From Lanius collurio (taxonomy: Eukaryota; Chordata; Aves; Passeriformes; Laniidae): a DNA stretch of 64,000 bases. The translations under genes were made by a program, and so were the position numbers. The DNA lies in the NCBI GenBank assembly GCA_020086605.1, contig JACBWW010000016.1, positions 26,128,128 through 26,192,127 on the forward strand, read 5' to 3'. Of this stretch, positions 12,101 to 23,626 are shown one piece after another; the stretch's first letter is position 1; every line of letters starts with the position of its first letter. Below the pieces are notes generated by a model. It ran no database searches and was not told the origin of the DNA. It saw nothing but the letters and a program-made list of their open reading frames with translations.

Positions 12101-13328
12101 TTTGCGTCGCTGAGGCAGCAGTGTCAGGGACACCGCTACAGGATGTCAGCGAGATTCTACCCAGGGTTAGATTGGTTGAAACCGCTGGACAAACGAGTGA
12201 TTTGACGGGAGGTCCCGGCTTTACCGGGGCTCGGTACAGTTATGGTTCCGCAAAATCGAGGCCCGGGATTTCATCTTTTTTAGAGGGAGAACAATAGGGG
12301 GCTTCTCCTTTCACACAGCTCCTCAAAAACAGAATTCTCTTTTATCAAATCCATCATGTTTGTAAACGTAGGGGCGATTGTCTCAGATCACTACACGTCC
12401 TGCATCCATGGTGGGGCGAGGCTGAACCACAGAGGTGAGGGGAAAGATGGAAACTTAACGACAAGTTTAATTAAAAGCAGCTGGCTGGTTAAATACGTGC
12501 CAAGAAGCAGACACTCGGTTATTTAACTGATCTGCGAAGGACAAGATGCTGCTTTTTTCCCCTCTATTGTCCCGAGAGCACCATCAGTGTTCGGTGTGAG
12601 GGAACTCTGCAGACAAGATTGGTGGTCGTGGAGAAAGGGTGTCCGTAAGCCCCAGCGTCTCCTCGGAGAGACGCTGGCTGGTAGTGAGGGGCAGCCAGCC
12701 TCTGCACCCTATGTTGGCGGCGCCACCGAGACACCGGTGTCAAACAGCAGCACCTGTGGGAGCTCAGAGACGGAGGAACGCTTCCGCATCTCAGGTCCTT
12801 CTATTTTAGCTAAATGAGAAAGGTTTTATTGCTAGATTTCGGAGGCGCAAGCAGGAAGGGAACGTAGGAGCTTGAGCTACAGAAATTCGCTTGGGCTTTG
12901 GGATTCAGGAGCGTGGGAAAATTGCTCCCGTCACACGTGCTCTCGCTTTCCTCCGTGTTTGTTTTCTTCGCTCATACGGAGATGTAACTGGAACTTGGGC
13001 TTAGACGGGGGTAGTGGGGGGAAGCTTCAGCAAAAGATAAAGACAAGTGAGGGGGTTCTCGGGGGGGTGGTTGTTGCTGGTTTTTTTGTTGATGTTGGGG
13101 GAGTTCCCTCCCTCCTCCCCTCACTAAATCCGCACGGGCTCGCTGGTGGAGATAACGGCCCCGCCGCGCTGGAAGGCGGGTTCTGTGCAGGAGGTGAGGC
13201 TAGCGGGGCAGGTCCACCCACTTGAAAACAAAACTTTTTTCCTGCAGGCGCTGAGAGCAGAGACCGGCACGGGGTCCCCGGAGCCGGCTCGCCGCCCGCC
13301 GGGGGCTGGTATGCGGTAGGGTAGGGCC
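12101..13328 (+). promoter_or_regulatory. LHX8: LHX8 proximal upstream region and 5' UTR
   Basis: The interval between CpG island 3 and the LHX8 start turns CG-rich again from about 13,120. No convincing TATA box could be tied to a transcription start, as expected for a CpG-type promoter. The sequence just before the start contains a two-codon reading frame (13,311-13,319). The last part is presumably 5' UTR, but the transcription start is not visible. Confidence 0.45.
13311..13319 (+). promoter_or_regulatory. Two-codon uORF before the LHX8 start
   Basis: The string ATG CGG TAG ends nine bases before the LHX8 ATG and is in the same frame. The TAG at 13,317-13,319 shows that the LHX8 frame cannot extend further upstream on an unspliced leader, which supports the start at 13,329. 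Whether the uORF is translated or affects LHX8 output is not known. Confidence 0.6.
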
Positions 13329-13409
13329 ATGTATTGGAAGAGTGACCCGATGTTCGTCTGCAGGCTGGAGGACAAGGACTTGCCCGCCCTCGGCGGCCCC
13401 GCGGAGAAG
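13329..13409 (+). CDS. LHX8: LHX8 coding exon 1
   Basis: Encodes residues 1-27, beginning [11 protein letters not shown] and ending PAEK. The ATG has a G at -3. The donor is AAG|GTGCGC, a weak match to consensus apart from its GT. Phase 0 at the end. Confidence 0.88.
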
Positions 13410-16400
13410 GTGCGCGGGCGGGGGGGTGGCGTGGCTCGGGCGCCGGGTGCGGCTCGGTGGGTCTGGTGGTCCCGGGCGTGGCGCTCCTGCTGGGTCCCGC
13501 GGACCCTACGGCCGCCGCCAGGGTCCCGGCGGGACCCACAGGTGTTAGTGGGCCAGACCGGGCCGGCGCGGGGCTCCTGGGGTGCGGTCGGGTGCTGACC
13601 GCGGTCTCCCCCCCTCCCGCAGGCCAGCCCTGCAGCAGCTGACGAGGACTCCTGCTCTTCCTCCGCTGCGCTGTCGCCCTCCTCATCGCCGCGGTCCATG
13701 GCCTCAGGCTCGGGCTGCGGCCCCGGCAAGTGCGTATGCAGCAGCTGCGGCCTGGAGATCGTGGACAAGTACCTGCTCAAGGTAAGGGTGCCCGACCCGG
13801 AGCCCCCTTCGTCTGGCGACTCTCCTCACCTTCGGCGTCGGAGAGCGGCCCGCTTAGGGAGAGCCTGCCCAAGCCACCGGCAGTGCCCGGAGAGCCTCGG
13901 GGAACCGGGTCCTCCGAGAGCCCTCCGGGTCGCCTCACTGCTAAGGCTCAGCTCTCCCCTACCCGGACGACACGGAGCTGCCGCGGACACGGGAGTGCGG
14001 AGTCCCAGCGCGCTAGTTCGCGGTGTTCGGGCCAGAGAGGGAACCCTAGCTGCTGTCGGTGTTTCGGGTGACGCTACTGGCGCTGCGCTGCGTGTTCCTG
14101 ACGCGCCGGGAGAAGCGGGGAAAGAAATGGGAACGGGCGGTCCTGACCGCAGTGACTCCCGCGCGCTCTCGGTCACACGGTGGCGGCGGTGCGACCTGCA
14201 TTATACTGAAGTAGGTCTGGGGGGAGCGTTGTGAATCTCAAAGCCAAAAGTGCCTCTTGAGAAATGTGGAAATAAATTATTCCTGCAAAGGGTGGTCAAC
14301 TAACGTATTTGAAGGAAACGAGCTGTGTGCGTGCGGAGCAGCTCCCTTGCCTTAGCTATCAGGACCGAGGGAGACAACTTAAAAACAAAACTAAGTAGCT
14401 TTAAACGTGAAGTGTTACTGCACGGGGGAGGAGGGGAATTTATTTGCCTTTTGTATTACAGCCGTTAAAATTATTCTGGGTCAGACTTTTGCCGTCTTTC
14501 CTTTCAGAAGTGAGAGTAACGATCATGGCAGAAATCGCTTGATTCCATCAGCCTTAAACAAAATTGTTGTATACTTGCGAAGTGATAGTGGGTGATACCG
14601 CTGGAACCGTATCTGTAGCGTTATTAGATCGTTCACTCAGGTCTTGGTTGAGGTGGAGGGTTCCAAGGAAAATGTCTGCGGGGGTTAGCGTTCACTTAAA
14701 ATAGGTTCAGCGCAGGAGCTGCCACGCATCCGTGGTCCGGGTGACCCCTTCCACCTTGCAGTAGCCTGGGCTGGTACAGAACGGGCGAGTGGACAAAGTA
14801 ACAGAGCTGACTTGAACTCTGTTTCAGTTCTCAAATCCCGTGATGTTTTGGCAGCTCATTTATCGTTTACTGATCACTGCTGTCTCCTGTCTGAACAACC
14901 AGGATAACGGGACTTGGAGCAAAAGACCTCTAAATTATTTAGTCTTGAGTTTAAATTAGCTGTTACTGCTTCTTGTGTAGGCAGAGAGGAATCGATGCTG
15001 GTATGCTACTGGCCAGCAGCAGCAGAGCTTCCAACTTCAAGCCTGTCAACTGACAAGCAGGAACACAGACAAATGACATCATTTCTATGGACCATTACGG
15101 AAGCTGCTGGTGTCCTGCTCTTTGGAAGAGTGTTCGTCTCTGAAGAAGAGGCAGTGGGCTCTGAGTGGCTGGGATGTCAGCTCACGTTGTGCAGAGCTGC
15201 GTGGGCTTCTCTTGCCCGTGCCAGGGCTTGGTGTGGACCTGGGGAGGCCCAGGGAGTCTTGGCACGGCAGGACTGGTTGTGGGGCAGGCTCAGTCTGGCT
15301 CAGCGCTGCCCCTCTGCTCTGAGGCTCTTCTGAGAGATGGTTGGGAGGGTGAGTTTAGTAATAGCTATCAATTGCTATTAGCAGTTTCATATACTGTGGT
15401 GTAAACTTGTCAGCATATGGGAAGGTAGCTGCTAACAAGAATGAGGGTTAGGAAAGCATTGGGCAAACTGCAATATTACAGCCTGAAGAATGACTGAAAT
15501 GGGTGATTCCAGCGTGAATGTTGGAGTCCACATGCTTTCACTGTGGTTTGTCTGGCTATGCTCTGATGAAAGGCAGCATATCCTGGATTACCTCAAATCT
15601 GCTTTGCTATAGGTAATATATGGGCTGTTTGGTATGAGATGAGAAATTGTCTCAGTGCGAAAAAAAAAAAAATCTAAATGTAGCCATTATTTAGTTTACA
15701 GAATTCCTCCTCTACAGCATGGGATTATTCAGAGGGTTGTCACATAATTTTTTGTGGTCCCTGGGAGTCTTGGATTGTTGCTTAGGTGATGTGCAATGTC
15801 TGCACAATTAAGAGTTCATTTGATAGGAAAGCAAAAATTAAAATAATTGCTCTCGTTTTATTTATTTTGTATGCCCCAAAATGATATGTAAATTTTCAAA
15901 AGTGCTGATTTATACTGCCTTCCATGACTACACTTAGTTTTGCTATGGACATATTAAATAAATATCGAATTTGCTATTAAAAGACCTGTTGCTGTTTCAA
16001 AACTCAGATGCCATTCACTAATTTTGCTTTAACAGAAACGTGGCAAATGGAGGTGGGATTAATGGTGTGTTTCTCTTTGACAGACTTTTCTTCACCTTCA
16101 ATATTCATGTTTTAAAATTTTAAATAACTTTGCAGCGTTTGGGTTTTCTTAGGCAGGAATTTATGCAGACTAGGAAATAGACATGTGTAAGTCAGCTGCC
16201 TTCCCAAGGTCACATAAGGCCAAAACTCGCTCTCTAATGCTGTGAGAACAGACCTGGGCACAAATATCTGCATGAAACTTGTATCTCTTGCTTCTTCTCC
16301 AACTGCTTTTAATTACAAACCCATGAAAGCTTATTCTGAAGGCATGCAGCAAAATAGTTAACTTTCAATACGTATGCAGTTCTAAAATGTTTTGCGTTCA

Positions 16401-19400
16401 AGATAACTTTTTTGTGAATCAGGATGCATAAAACTTTTGACCTTTTCTGGAAAAAAAAACATGGTTTGTAAATATAAAATGTAATATTGGTAGTACAGGT
16501 ATTGAGGGGTGTTTTTCTGTTGGGTTTTTGCAGGTAAATGACCTCTGCTGGCATGTGCGCTGCCTCTCATGCAGTGTTTGCAGAACGTCCCTGGGAAGGC
16601 ACACCAGCTGCTACATCAAAGATAAAGATATATTCTGCAAACTTGATTATTTCAGGTATATTATCCAGGAATATAATTTATCAGATAACTTGTTATACTT
16701 GCTTGTTACTTTTCACTTCATCCGCAGCAGAAATTTGCTTGACTGTCTTTCTTTTTCATTTGCTAGGTTCATTTTCAGCAGTTTAAACTCTGACTTTTCT
16801 TGAGGAGGGTCTTGGGGAACCCTAAGTCTAATGTAATGTGATTGCCTGCTAAGTCTCCCCTCTGCCATTCCCCTGTATTTATACCATCACTGACTTGTGT
16901 ATGCACCGGGGAGGAAAAAAGTCACAGTGCTGTTGTAAAGCTATCTTACGTGCAAAGAATCATCCTTGGGTAATGCTGGCTGAGAACGCAATGCAAATTG
17001 AGATGATCTGTTTGGAGTAGCGCTTCACTGGTGTGGGGCTTAAGGCACAAGGAGCTGCAAAATAAACCCAGAATAAACCCCATGTTATTTAAAAGAAGCT
17101 TTCAGCTGTTATACTTTTCTGTGATGAATTTGATTTAGAATGTCATTTTTTGAGATTATAGGCTAATCTTGATAGGAAGAATATTATTTGTTTTGGCAAT
17201 GTAGTACTCAGGATGTAAAGCCTTTGATCCAGAAAGCAGCAAAAATTGTTGCTGTTAATTTTGATGTGATTGCTAATACTTCTCTAGTTTGATTGCTAGA
17301 CCAAACTATTTCTAGGCTTCTCAGCTGTGCAGTGAATAGATTGCATCCAGCTAGTCAAGTCCGACACAGAGTGGGAGAGGGCAAGCTGAGTGCTGTTAAC
17401 TTCTGGAAAAACTAAATTTTGTGGGACTTGAAAAAAATTTGGGTCTGTAAAGATTTTCAGGACAAATTCTTGTCTAAATAATCAATATATTTTGGTGGCT
17501 AGTCTCATCTTCAAATAGAAAATTTCTACTGTAATAATATAAATACTCACAGATTTTTTAGTTTATTTAAAAATCATAATGTGATGCGAATTGAGGAAAT
17601 AACTATGAAGATACAGGTTTCCCCCTCCTTCTGCTGAAGATGAGGAAAGGTTGCTGAAGGGAGATGTAGCTAAATAGTTCTGACTACCACTAGAGTAATG
17701 TGAAATGCATTTGAATAGTTGGAAGAATTTTGAACAGCCTGCTCTTTCCATCTTTCAGTTTTTAAGAGTATGTATCTTCACAAAAGGAATGATGAGGAGC
17801 TATGAATTCATGTAGCAGTTAAAATGCTTCAGTTTTGCTCATTGCCTTATGAAAATACAAACCTCTGTATTCCAGTAGTGCCTTGTCTTAAGCTATCAGA
17901 CACTCAGACACAAACTTGCTGTGACATTTTTTGCAATGCAAATGCAGTCACACTGTGGGTCTCAGCTGCGCTGCCACAACCCGGTCACCTCTAATCCTGC
18001 CGGAGTTTCGCTTGCCCGAGACGGTATCTAACTTCACGCCCTGGTTGCCGTTCTCATTGCAGGCGGTACGGCACTCGCTGCTCCCGCTGCGGGAGGCACA
18101 TCCATTCCACGGACTGGGTCCGGCGGGCCAAAGGGAACGTGTACCACTTGGCATGCTTTGCATGCTTCTCCTGCAAAAGACAGCTTTCAACTGGAGAGGA
18201 GTTCGCTTTGGTTGAGGAGAAAGTCCTTTGCAGAGTACATTATGACTGCATGTTGGATAATCTGAAAAGAGAAGTTGAAAATGGTAACATACTGCTTTTG
18301 TTAGGAATTATGTTTGTGGTTCAGATTCAATTAAATTTTTGGGCTTTACTTTATTTTCCTTACTAAGACATAATTGACTGGTTTTACTAAGACTAGAAGT
18401 ACATGTTCTTGAATGAAAATACTGTGAAATTATTTCATGTTTTTTGGGGGGGGTATTTTGTTTGGTTGATTTTTTTGGTGTTTGTTTTGTTGTTCTTGGT
18501 TTGTTTGGGTTTTTTTTTGTTGTTGTTGTTGTTTTTGTTTTGTTTTTAGTCTGTATAACTTGTTTCATGTCCTAAGGAAAAGAAAGCAACAGCATATCTT
18601 GTTGATGAAATATCATGCTAGATTTATTTATTTCCTCACTTGCAAGGGAGTTGTTTAGGGCATAATGTGTTATGCTGCTAGATCAATTTAACTTTGAATA
18701 GAATATGGCTTTTATTAACTGAAATTCAGCTGACCAAGTGCTGTTGGTTATTGCTGGAGAACAATCTGACTTACAACATCATTGTGAATGTTTAAAAGGC
18801 AGTGTTGTTTTCTTTTTAATGTTTCAGGTAATGGGATTAGTGTGGAAGGAGCATTACTAACAGAACAAGATGTTAATCATCCAAAACCAGCAAAAAGAGC
18901 TCGGACCAGCTTCACAGCTGATCAGCTCCAGGTAGAGATAGTGCTAAAAACTTGTGTAGCTCAGGTTTATGCAGAATATGGGTGCTGATCCAATAGAAAA
19001 CTTTATGCCTATGGGGGAAAAAAAAGCTTGAATGCTTTAAACTATTTCATAAACTATCAAGACACAGCATGTTTCTGGAATTGTTTGTTAATTTCAGTAG
19101 TTTAATATGAAATAGTTCTCTTCAAGCTCTTTATTTCCCTGGTGGTAGATGGTAATTCAGCCGAGTTGAAACAAAAAGGTGGTTCTATTTTGATTGTTTG
19201 ATGAAATCTATTTAATCAGCCATTTATATCACTAAACATAATAAAGACAAAATATTTTTCAGATCATGTAATGTGAAAAGTTTTACTAAAGATGGGTCCT
19301 GTATGTGATTTCAAGACATTAATAGGATGGAAGTTGGAATTGTTATAATGCCTGCATCTCCTCTACTTTCCAGGCTTTTTGTCCTTTTGTTGCCTTGACA

Positions 19401-21324
19401 AGAGTTAACTCCTATTCTGACAGTCTAGAGCTATTTCAAACTCTGGGTAATCACTTAAGTTAGTTAGCTTTCTAGAGAAAAACTCTAGGATAGGGCCATC
19501 TTCCAATGAAAGAGGTGATGGGGAGACAAGATTTAGAGGTTTTAATCTGTAGTGAGAAGGAAGCTGTGACTTTCTACCTAATCCTAGCTGTACATGCTTG
19601 CCTTTGGTTTAACAGCTCTTTAAATTTCTGGTCACAGTGTGAGTTCTGTTTTGTTGGGCTGTCCTCTTATAGTGAAAGCAGTTGAGAAAGTAATGTTGAG
19701 GTGTAATAATGTGTGAGGTGTTAAAGTAGTGCTACATAAAAGGGCATGGGGTCATTCAAAGCTTCCTGTTATAGTCAAGACTGGAGACAGAAGTTGGTGT
19801 TAACACAAAACAAGCATGTTAGCAATAATCCAACCAGGTGCAAAAGGGCAAGGGCTCTGAACGTTGAGCTTGAACTTCTGCAACAGGGAACTTTTTTTCC
19901 CCAGCAGTAGCTGAAAGGGAGGTGGGACCAGCCAATAGGATGGGAACTGTATTCAGGGCTTCTTCCCAGCTGCTGTCATTGAAACTTCCACGTTCCTTTC
20001 TTCTCCTGTTTAAAGTAGATTGTAACATACTTCAACAGGTGTTTGAGATCTTATGGACTCTTGTTATTTAATGATACTTTCTATCTGCTTGTTGCACCTC
20101 TATACCTATCCTTGAGGCTGCTATAAGACTTAACTTCCAACAAGAGAAACATTGTAGGGATAAGTGGACTGAGTGGCAGCATGCAATTATGCCCCACACA
20201 AAGTACTTGTTCAAAAGAATGTCCATGCTTTTTTGATGTTTGAGTTCTGTAGCACCTTCCAGGACCTAAAAGGGCTTCAAGTGATCTGGAGAAGCAGTTT
20301 GAACAAGGGCCTGGAGTGACAGGACAAGGGGAAATGGCTTCCAACTGACAGAGGGCAAGATTAGATTGGATACTGGGAAGAAATTTTTCCCTTTGAGGCC
20401 AGTGAGGCCCTGGCACAGGCTGCCTATAGAAGCTGTGGCAGACCTATCCCTGGAAATGTCCGAGGTCAGGTTGAATGGTGCTTGGAGCAGTCTGGTCTAG
20501 TGAAAGGTGTCCCTGCCCATGGCATAGGGCTGGAACAAGGTGAGCTTTTAAGGACCCTTCCAACACAAACCACTCTGTGATTCTATGAAAAATTACAAAA
20601 GTTAACAGATTCTGAATGTGGAGAGTAGTAGTCTGAATCTTCAAAGATGAAGCCAGGCAAAATTTGCCGGATCAAATTAAGGGTCAAAAATCCAAAAAGG
20701 AGAAACTAATGCTGTGAAATGGCTGAAGATACCCTGCAGAAATCCACTAAACCTTACTTTCACAAACAGGGCAAATCTTTGAAGCCTTTGAAAGTCTTCA
20801 GGATGCAGGCCAAATTGACATCTGCTTCCTCAAAAAAAGTTGTAATGTATATCCTTATGACAAGTGTTTACTTCAATTTTCTTTAAAAAGAGGAGTAACC
20901 AAACCATCAAAAAGGACAGCCAAGGTGGAGCCTCTGTTTCTTGGGTTTGGTTAAAGGCAAAGTTGGTTAAAGTCTTTCTAGTTCCTGCATCTTCTATGGA
21001 GATGAAAAGAAGATCAATTACTCCATATAACATTGACAAGTCCAGAGTGGTGGATTATGGCTCATGCCTTCCTTATGTTGTAGTCTGCTGCTATAGGTGT
21101 TTATTGAGCATATTTGAGTTGCTTTGCACTGAATTTTTTCCTACAGTTCTTTTAATGCAATCTTAAAGAGCAATTCTTCCGGTTTTCACTACGGCCAAGC
21201 AGAATCCATTTCTTTAATTTCTGGTAAATGTTACAGCTCATTAAGCATAGCAGGGGGCTTGTGTTTTGGCTTTGGGGGATTTTAAAAAAAAATTTAATGT
21301 ATTGGGGACTCTCTAGATACTAGT

Positions 21325-21355
<31 letters not shown>

Positions 21356-23626
21356 CAACAAAAAAAACCCCAACAGTTTCCTGAAGACAGGAAAGGAGTA
21401 ATACCATAGTCTGAGAAGGCTGTCTAATGTGGCTTTTGACACAAATGCTCCTGCAGCTTCATATCTTGCCTTTTCAGGTTATGCAAGCACAGTTTGCTCA
21501 GGACAACAATCCAGATGCACAAACACTTCAGAAACTGGCAGAAAGAACAGGCTTGAGCAGGCGTGTTATACAGGTAACAGTGCAAAGTTACTTGACTCAC
21601 AAAGTCTGGTACTCATCCTTTGGAAATGCTCAGTTACAGTTTTCTCTGAGGTTATTCTAACATGGAAAAAGATTTAGTCTGTTTTAACTTCAGACAACAT
21701 CCTTAGTCGGGAATAGGTCTAGAACAAGTATGGTAATTCAGAAAACTTGCTGTATTCCCCTTGCACTTTTGTGTGGGGGATTAAGTCTTCCGGGAAGAAA
21801 CTTCTCAGCCTAAATAGTATAGAAATTGGTACTAGGCCAATTATTCCAAATATGTATTTCAGTCTGTAGTAGTCTGTTCTTAAGACCTGCATCTTTTTGA
21901 AAGTGTCTTGTAGTGTGAGACATTAGGAGCAAGTGAATATCTTGTCATTTGTTCTAGAGAGCAAAGTTAAAATACATACCCATGTCAGCCAGAAATTAAA
22001 TACGAACTTGGAATCTTTGCTTGAAGATGTCTCTCAGCAAACATATGGATGCTTTTTTAATGCAAAAGTGATTTTAAAAATAAAATTATAAATTATCTGT
22101 TAATATAAATAAATTTTGAGTTGCCTTGGCTCATTCTAGCCTGAAAGATTGACAGAGTGTGTCTATAGAAATGAGGTATTTGGCTGCTGCCATTAATCCT
22201 TAAAAACAAAAAAAGAATCTTGCCTGATTTTCCATGTGAAAAGGCAAGTGAATCCTATGAAAAACATGCTTTGCTGTCAGTTGTGACCAGGCAGGGAGAT
22301 GACTGTGTCTGGGATGTGGCAATGGATGTGGTCCAAGCAGAGTGGGGCTGCCTGTGATGTTGCTTGGCCTGGGGGCCCTGGCCCTGGGAGATGCCCAGCC
22401 CCTTGCTGTGCCTGTCCCTGTCCTTGGTGGGCTGCTGGGTACTGAAAAACCATTCCTGACTTGACCATACTTTGTAGGCTTAGAATGGATATTTCTCCAT
22501 TTGGACTCTCAGCATTGCCTCAAAGGCCCAACTAACTACATGAACTCAGCTCCAAGGTTGTCGTTGTTGTGCTAATATTGAATGCAATCTATCAATGGGA
22601 TGTATGTTTCCCCCCTTTTCAGGTGTGGTTTCAGAATTGCAGAGCACGCCATAAGAAACATGTTAGTCCCAATCATTCATCTACTGCTCCTGTCACAGCA
22701 GTTCAGTCCTCCAGGCTGTCTCCACCCATGTTAGAAGAAATGGCATATTCTGCCTATGTACCCCAGGATGGGACTATGCTCACTGCTCTGCACAGCTATG
22801 TGGATGGTAGGTATAACAGCTTTGCTGTTTTTGTCCTAGTAAAATCATTATCAGCTGTAGAAAGAACAGTTTACCAAGTACTGATTAAAGAAACCTAATG
22901 GATTTATAATTTCTAGTAGTCTCTATAGGATATATTAGTACTGTACTTTCTATCTACACCTCATTAAGAAAGAAATGGTCCTTCACTGTAATAGCATGGC
23001 TGAAGATCTGAGTATGAAGACAACTATTTGTGCTTCTTCCAGACTATTAAAACAAGAATAAGAAATTTAGTACTTACTTAAACATCTATATCACATATTT
23101 TAATAATACATAATTTAATGAAAGCTGTTTGCCACCTGCTCCCTGGCCTTTATCCTATGGACTGTGTGAGCATGCTCAATACAGCACATTCTCTGAGAGC
23201 TTCAGCTTCCCTCACAGTAATACACAATGGGAGAGAGGGGGAGAGCCTGGTGGTCAAAAATTCTTCAGTCACTGTTTGTCTTATGACCCAGCAAGCCAAC
23301 ATCTTTGTCTCCTATTTGTGATTAGGAAGGACTGTGAAGGTTTTGGGAGAACCAGGCTGAGCTTGTTTTCCTCCAGGGCAGTGGTGTTAAGGTGGGCTGT
23401 AGATGGAGGAGTGCAGATACTGGGCTAGGAAAAACAGAACATGCTGCAGGGTTGGGGCAGTGAACTGCCATTACACAGTGGGATTCACTGATTTCTAATC
23501 TTTTTCTACTTTCAATGAAGTTGACTGGTAAATATTTCTGTTTTTGTAGCTCATTCACCTACAGCTCTTGGACTTCAGTCTTTGCTACCCCATTCAATGA
23601 CACAACTGCCACTAAGTCACACCTAA
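13329..23626 (+). CDS. LHX8: LIM/homeobox protein LHX8 (spliced, complete)
   Basis: This is a nuclear LIM-homeodomain transcription factor. In mammals the family member acts in basal forebrain cholinergic neurons, palate and tooth development, and oocytes, and it binds LDB cofactors through its LIM domains. Eight exons join to 1,044 nt (347 residues): 13329-13409, 13623-13781, 16534-16655, 18063-18283, 18828-18931, 21478-21573, 22623-22806, 23550-23626. All introns are GT-AG and all phases agree. LIM1 uses C66, C69, H87, C90, C93, C96, C115 and D118. LIM2 uses C127, C130, H149, C152, C155, C158, C177 and H180. The homeodomain is about residues 216-275, with [12 protein letters not shown] in helix 3. 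The start is supported by the N-terminus [11 protein letters not shown], which matches the mouse form, and by an in-frame stop 10 nt upstream. The protein is about 20 residues shorter than mouse, all in the N-terminal linker. Confidence 0.96.
13623..13781 (+). CDS. LHX8: LHX8 coding exon 2 (start of LIM1)
   Basis: Encodes residues 28-80: an acidic/serine-rich linker (DEDSCSSS...LSPSSSPRS), then the first two zinc ligands of LIM1 (C66, C69) in [15 protein letters not shown]. The acceptor follows a C-rich tract (CCCTCCCGCAG) and the donor is AAG|GTAAGG. Phase 0 on both sides. Confidence 0.95.
13782..16533 (+). other. LHX8 intron 2
   Basis: A 2.75-kb intron. Its first 300-400 bases are still CpG island and the rest is AT-rich. 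No repeat family or additional exon was recognised, and the short open frames inside show no family resemblance. Confidence 0.8.
16534..16655 (+). CDS. LHX8: LHX8 coding exon 3 (rest of LIM1)
   Basis: Encodes residues 81-120 plus two bases of R121. It supplies H87, C90, C93, C96, C115 and D118 of LIM1 (motif [13 protein letters not shown]). The acceptor is TTTTTGCAG and the donor is TTCAG|GTATAT. Confidence 0.96.
18063..18283 (+). CDS. LHX8: LHX8 coding exon 4 (LIM2)
   Basis: Completes R121 and encodes residues 122-194 plus one base of G195. It carries the whole second LIM domain, from YGTRCSRCG to VLCRVHYDC. The acceptor is TTCTCATTGCAG and the donor is AATG|GTAACA. Reading through this donor gives a spurious extended frame. 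Confidence 0.96.
18438..18549. repeat. G/T-rich low-complexity tract in intron 4
   Basis: A stretch of almost only T and G on the + strand, with GTTT and GTT runs and a G8 run. It could be the reversed A-rich tail of an old retroelement or simple sequence. No coding significance. Confidence 0.8.
18828..18931 (+). CDS. LHX8: LHX8 coding exon 5 (linker and N-arm of homeodomain)
   Basis: Completes G195 and encodes residues 196-229. These are the linker between LIM2 and the homeodomain, followed by the basic N-terminal arm and helix 1 start ([13 protein letters not shown]). The acceptor is GTTTCAG and the donor is CAG|GTAGAG. Confidence 0.95.
18932..21477 (+). other. LHX8 intron 5
   Basis: A 2.5-kb intron. 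It contains one CR1 fragment at about 20,255-20,588 and an A25 run at 21,331-21,355 close to the next exon. Nothing else was recognised. Confidence 0.75.
20255..20588 (+). mobile_element. CR1 LINE 3' fragment, sense on +
   Basis: It has the typical avian CR1 3' region. The sequence passes through a 'gggaagaaatttttcccttt'-type block, a 'ggcacaggctgcc' block and 'gacccttccaacacaaacc', and ends at TCTGTGATTCTATG, the characteristic CR1 tail. It is strongly 5' truncated, with no intact coding sequence, and sits in LHX8 intron 5. Confidence 0.88.
21478..21573 (+). CDS. LHX8: LHX8 coding exon 6 (homeodomain helices 1-3)
   Basis: Encodes residues 230-261, from [13 protein letters not shown] to GLSRRVIQ. 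The acceptor is CCTTTTCAG and the donor is CAG|GTAACA. Phase 0 at both ends. The intron after it splits the homeodomain just before WFQN, a position shared with other LIM-homeobox genes. Confidence 0.96.
22270..22455. other. GC-rich patch in LHX8 intron 6
   Basis: A patch of G+C-rich, CpG-poor sequence in an AT-rich intron (21,574-22,622). It may be an old repeat fragment, but I could not assign it to a family. The short antisense open frame over it has no recognisable product. Confidence 0.3.
22623..22806 (+). CDS. LHX8: LHX8 coding exon 7 (end of homeodomain, C-terminal region)
   Basis: Encodes residues 262-322 plus one base of A323. It begins [13 protein letters not shown] (DNA-recognition helix with Q50 and N51 of the homeodomain) and continues into a Ser/Pro-rich C-terminal region ([19 protein letters not shown]). 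The donor is GATG|GTAGGT. Confidence 0.96.
23550..23626 (+). CDS. LHX8: LHX8 coding exon 8 (C-terminus and stop)
   Basis: Completes A323 and encodes the last 24 residues, ending [15 protein letters not shown]: here [14 protein letters not shown], then TAA at 23,624-23,626. The acceptor is TTTTTGTAG. The exon is too short to stand out as an open frame; it was found by phase and family match. Confidence 0.95.

Larger units (their letters stand above)
13120..14110. promoter_or_regulatory. CpG island over LHX8 exons 1-2
   Basis: CG-dense DNA covers the first two coding exons, the 213-nt intron between them and the start of intron 2. This is the usual position of a CpG island in a developmental transcription-factor gene. 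The antisense frames of about 218 codons across it follow from base composition and are not taken as genes. Confidence 0.6.

Noticed and set aside
11546..12205. 219-codon open frame on + in CpG island 3, with antisense partners of 167 and 107 codons
   Set aside because: Same composition effect, no domain, no matching splice context.
13027..13780. Two antisense frames of about 218 codons across LHX8 exons 1-2
   Set aside because: They mirror the LHX8 CpG island and coding strand; no recognisable protein.
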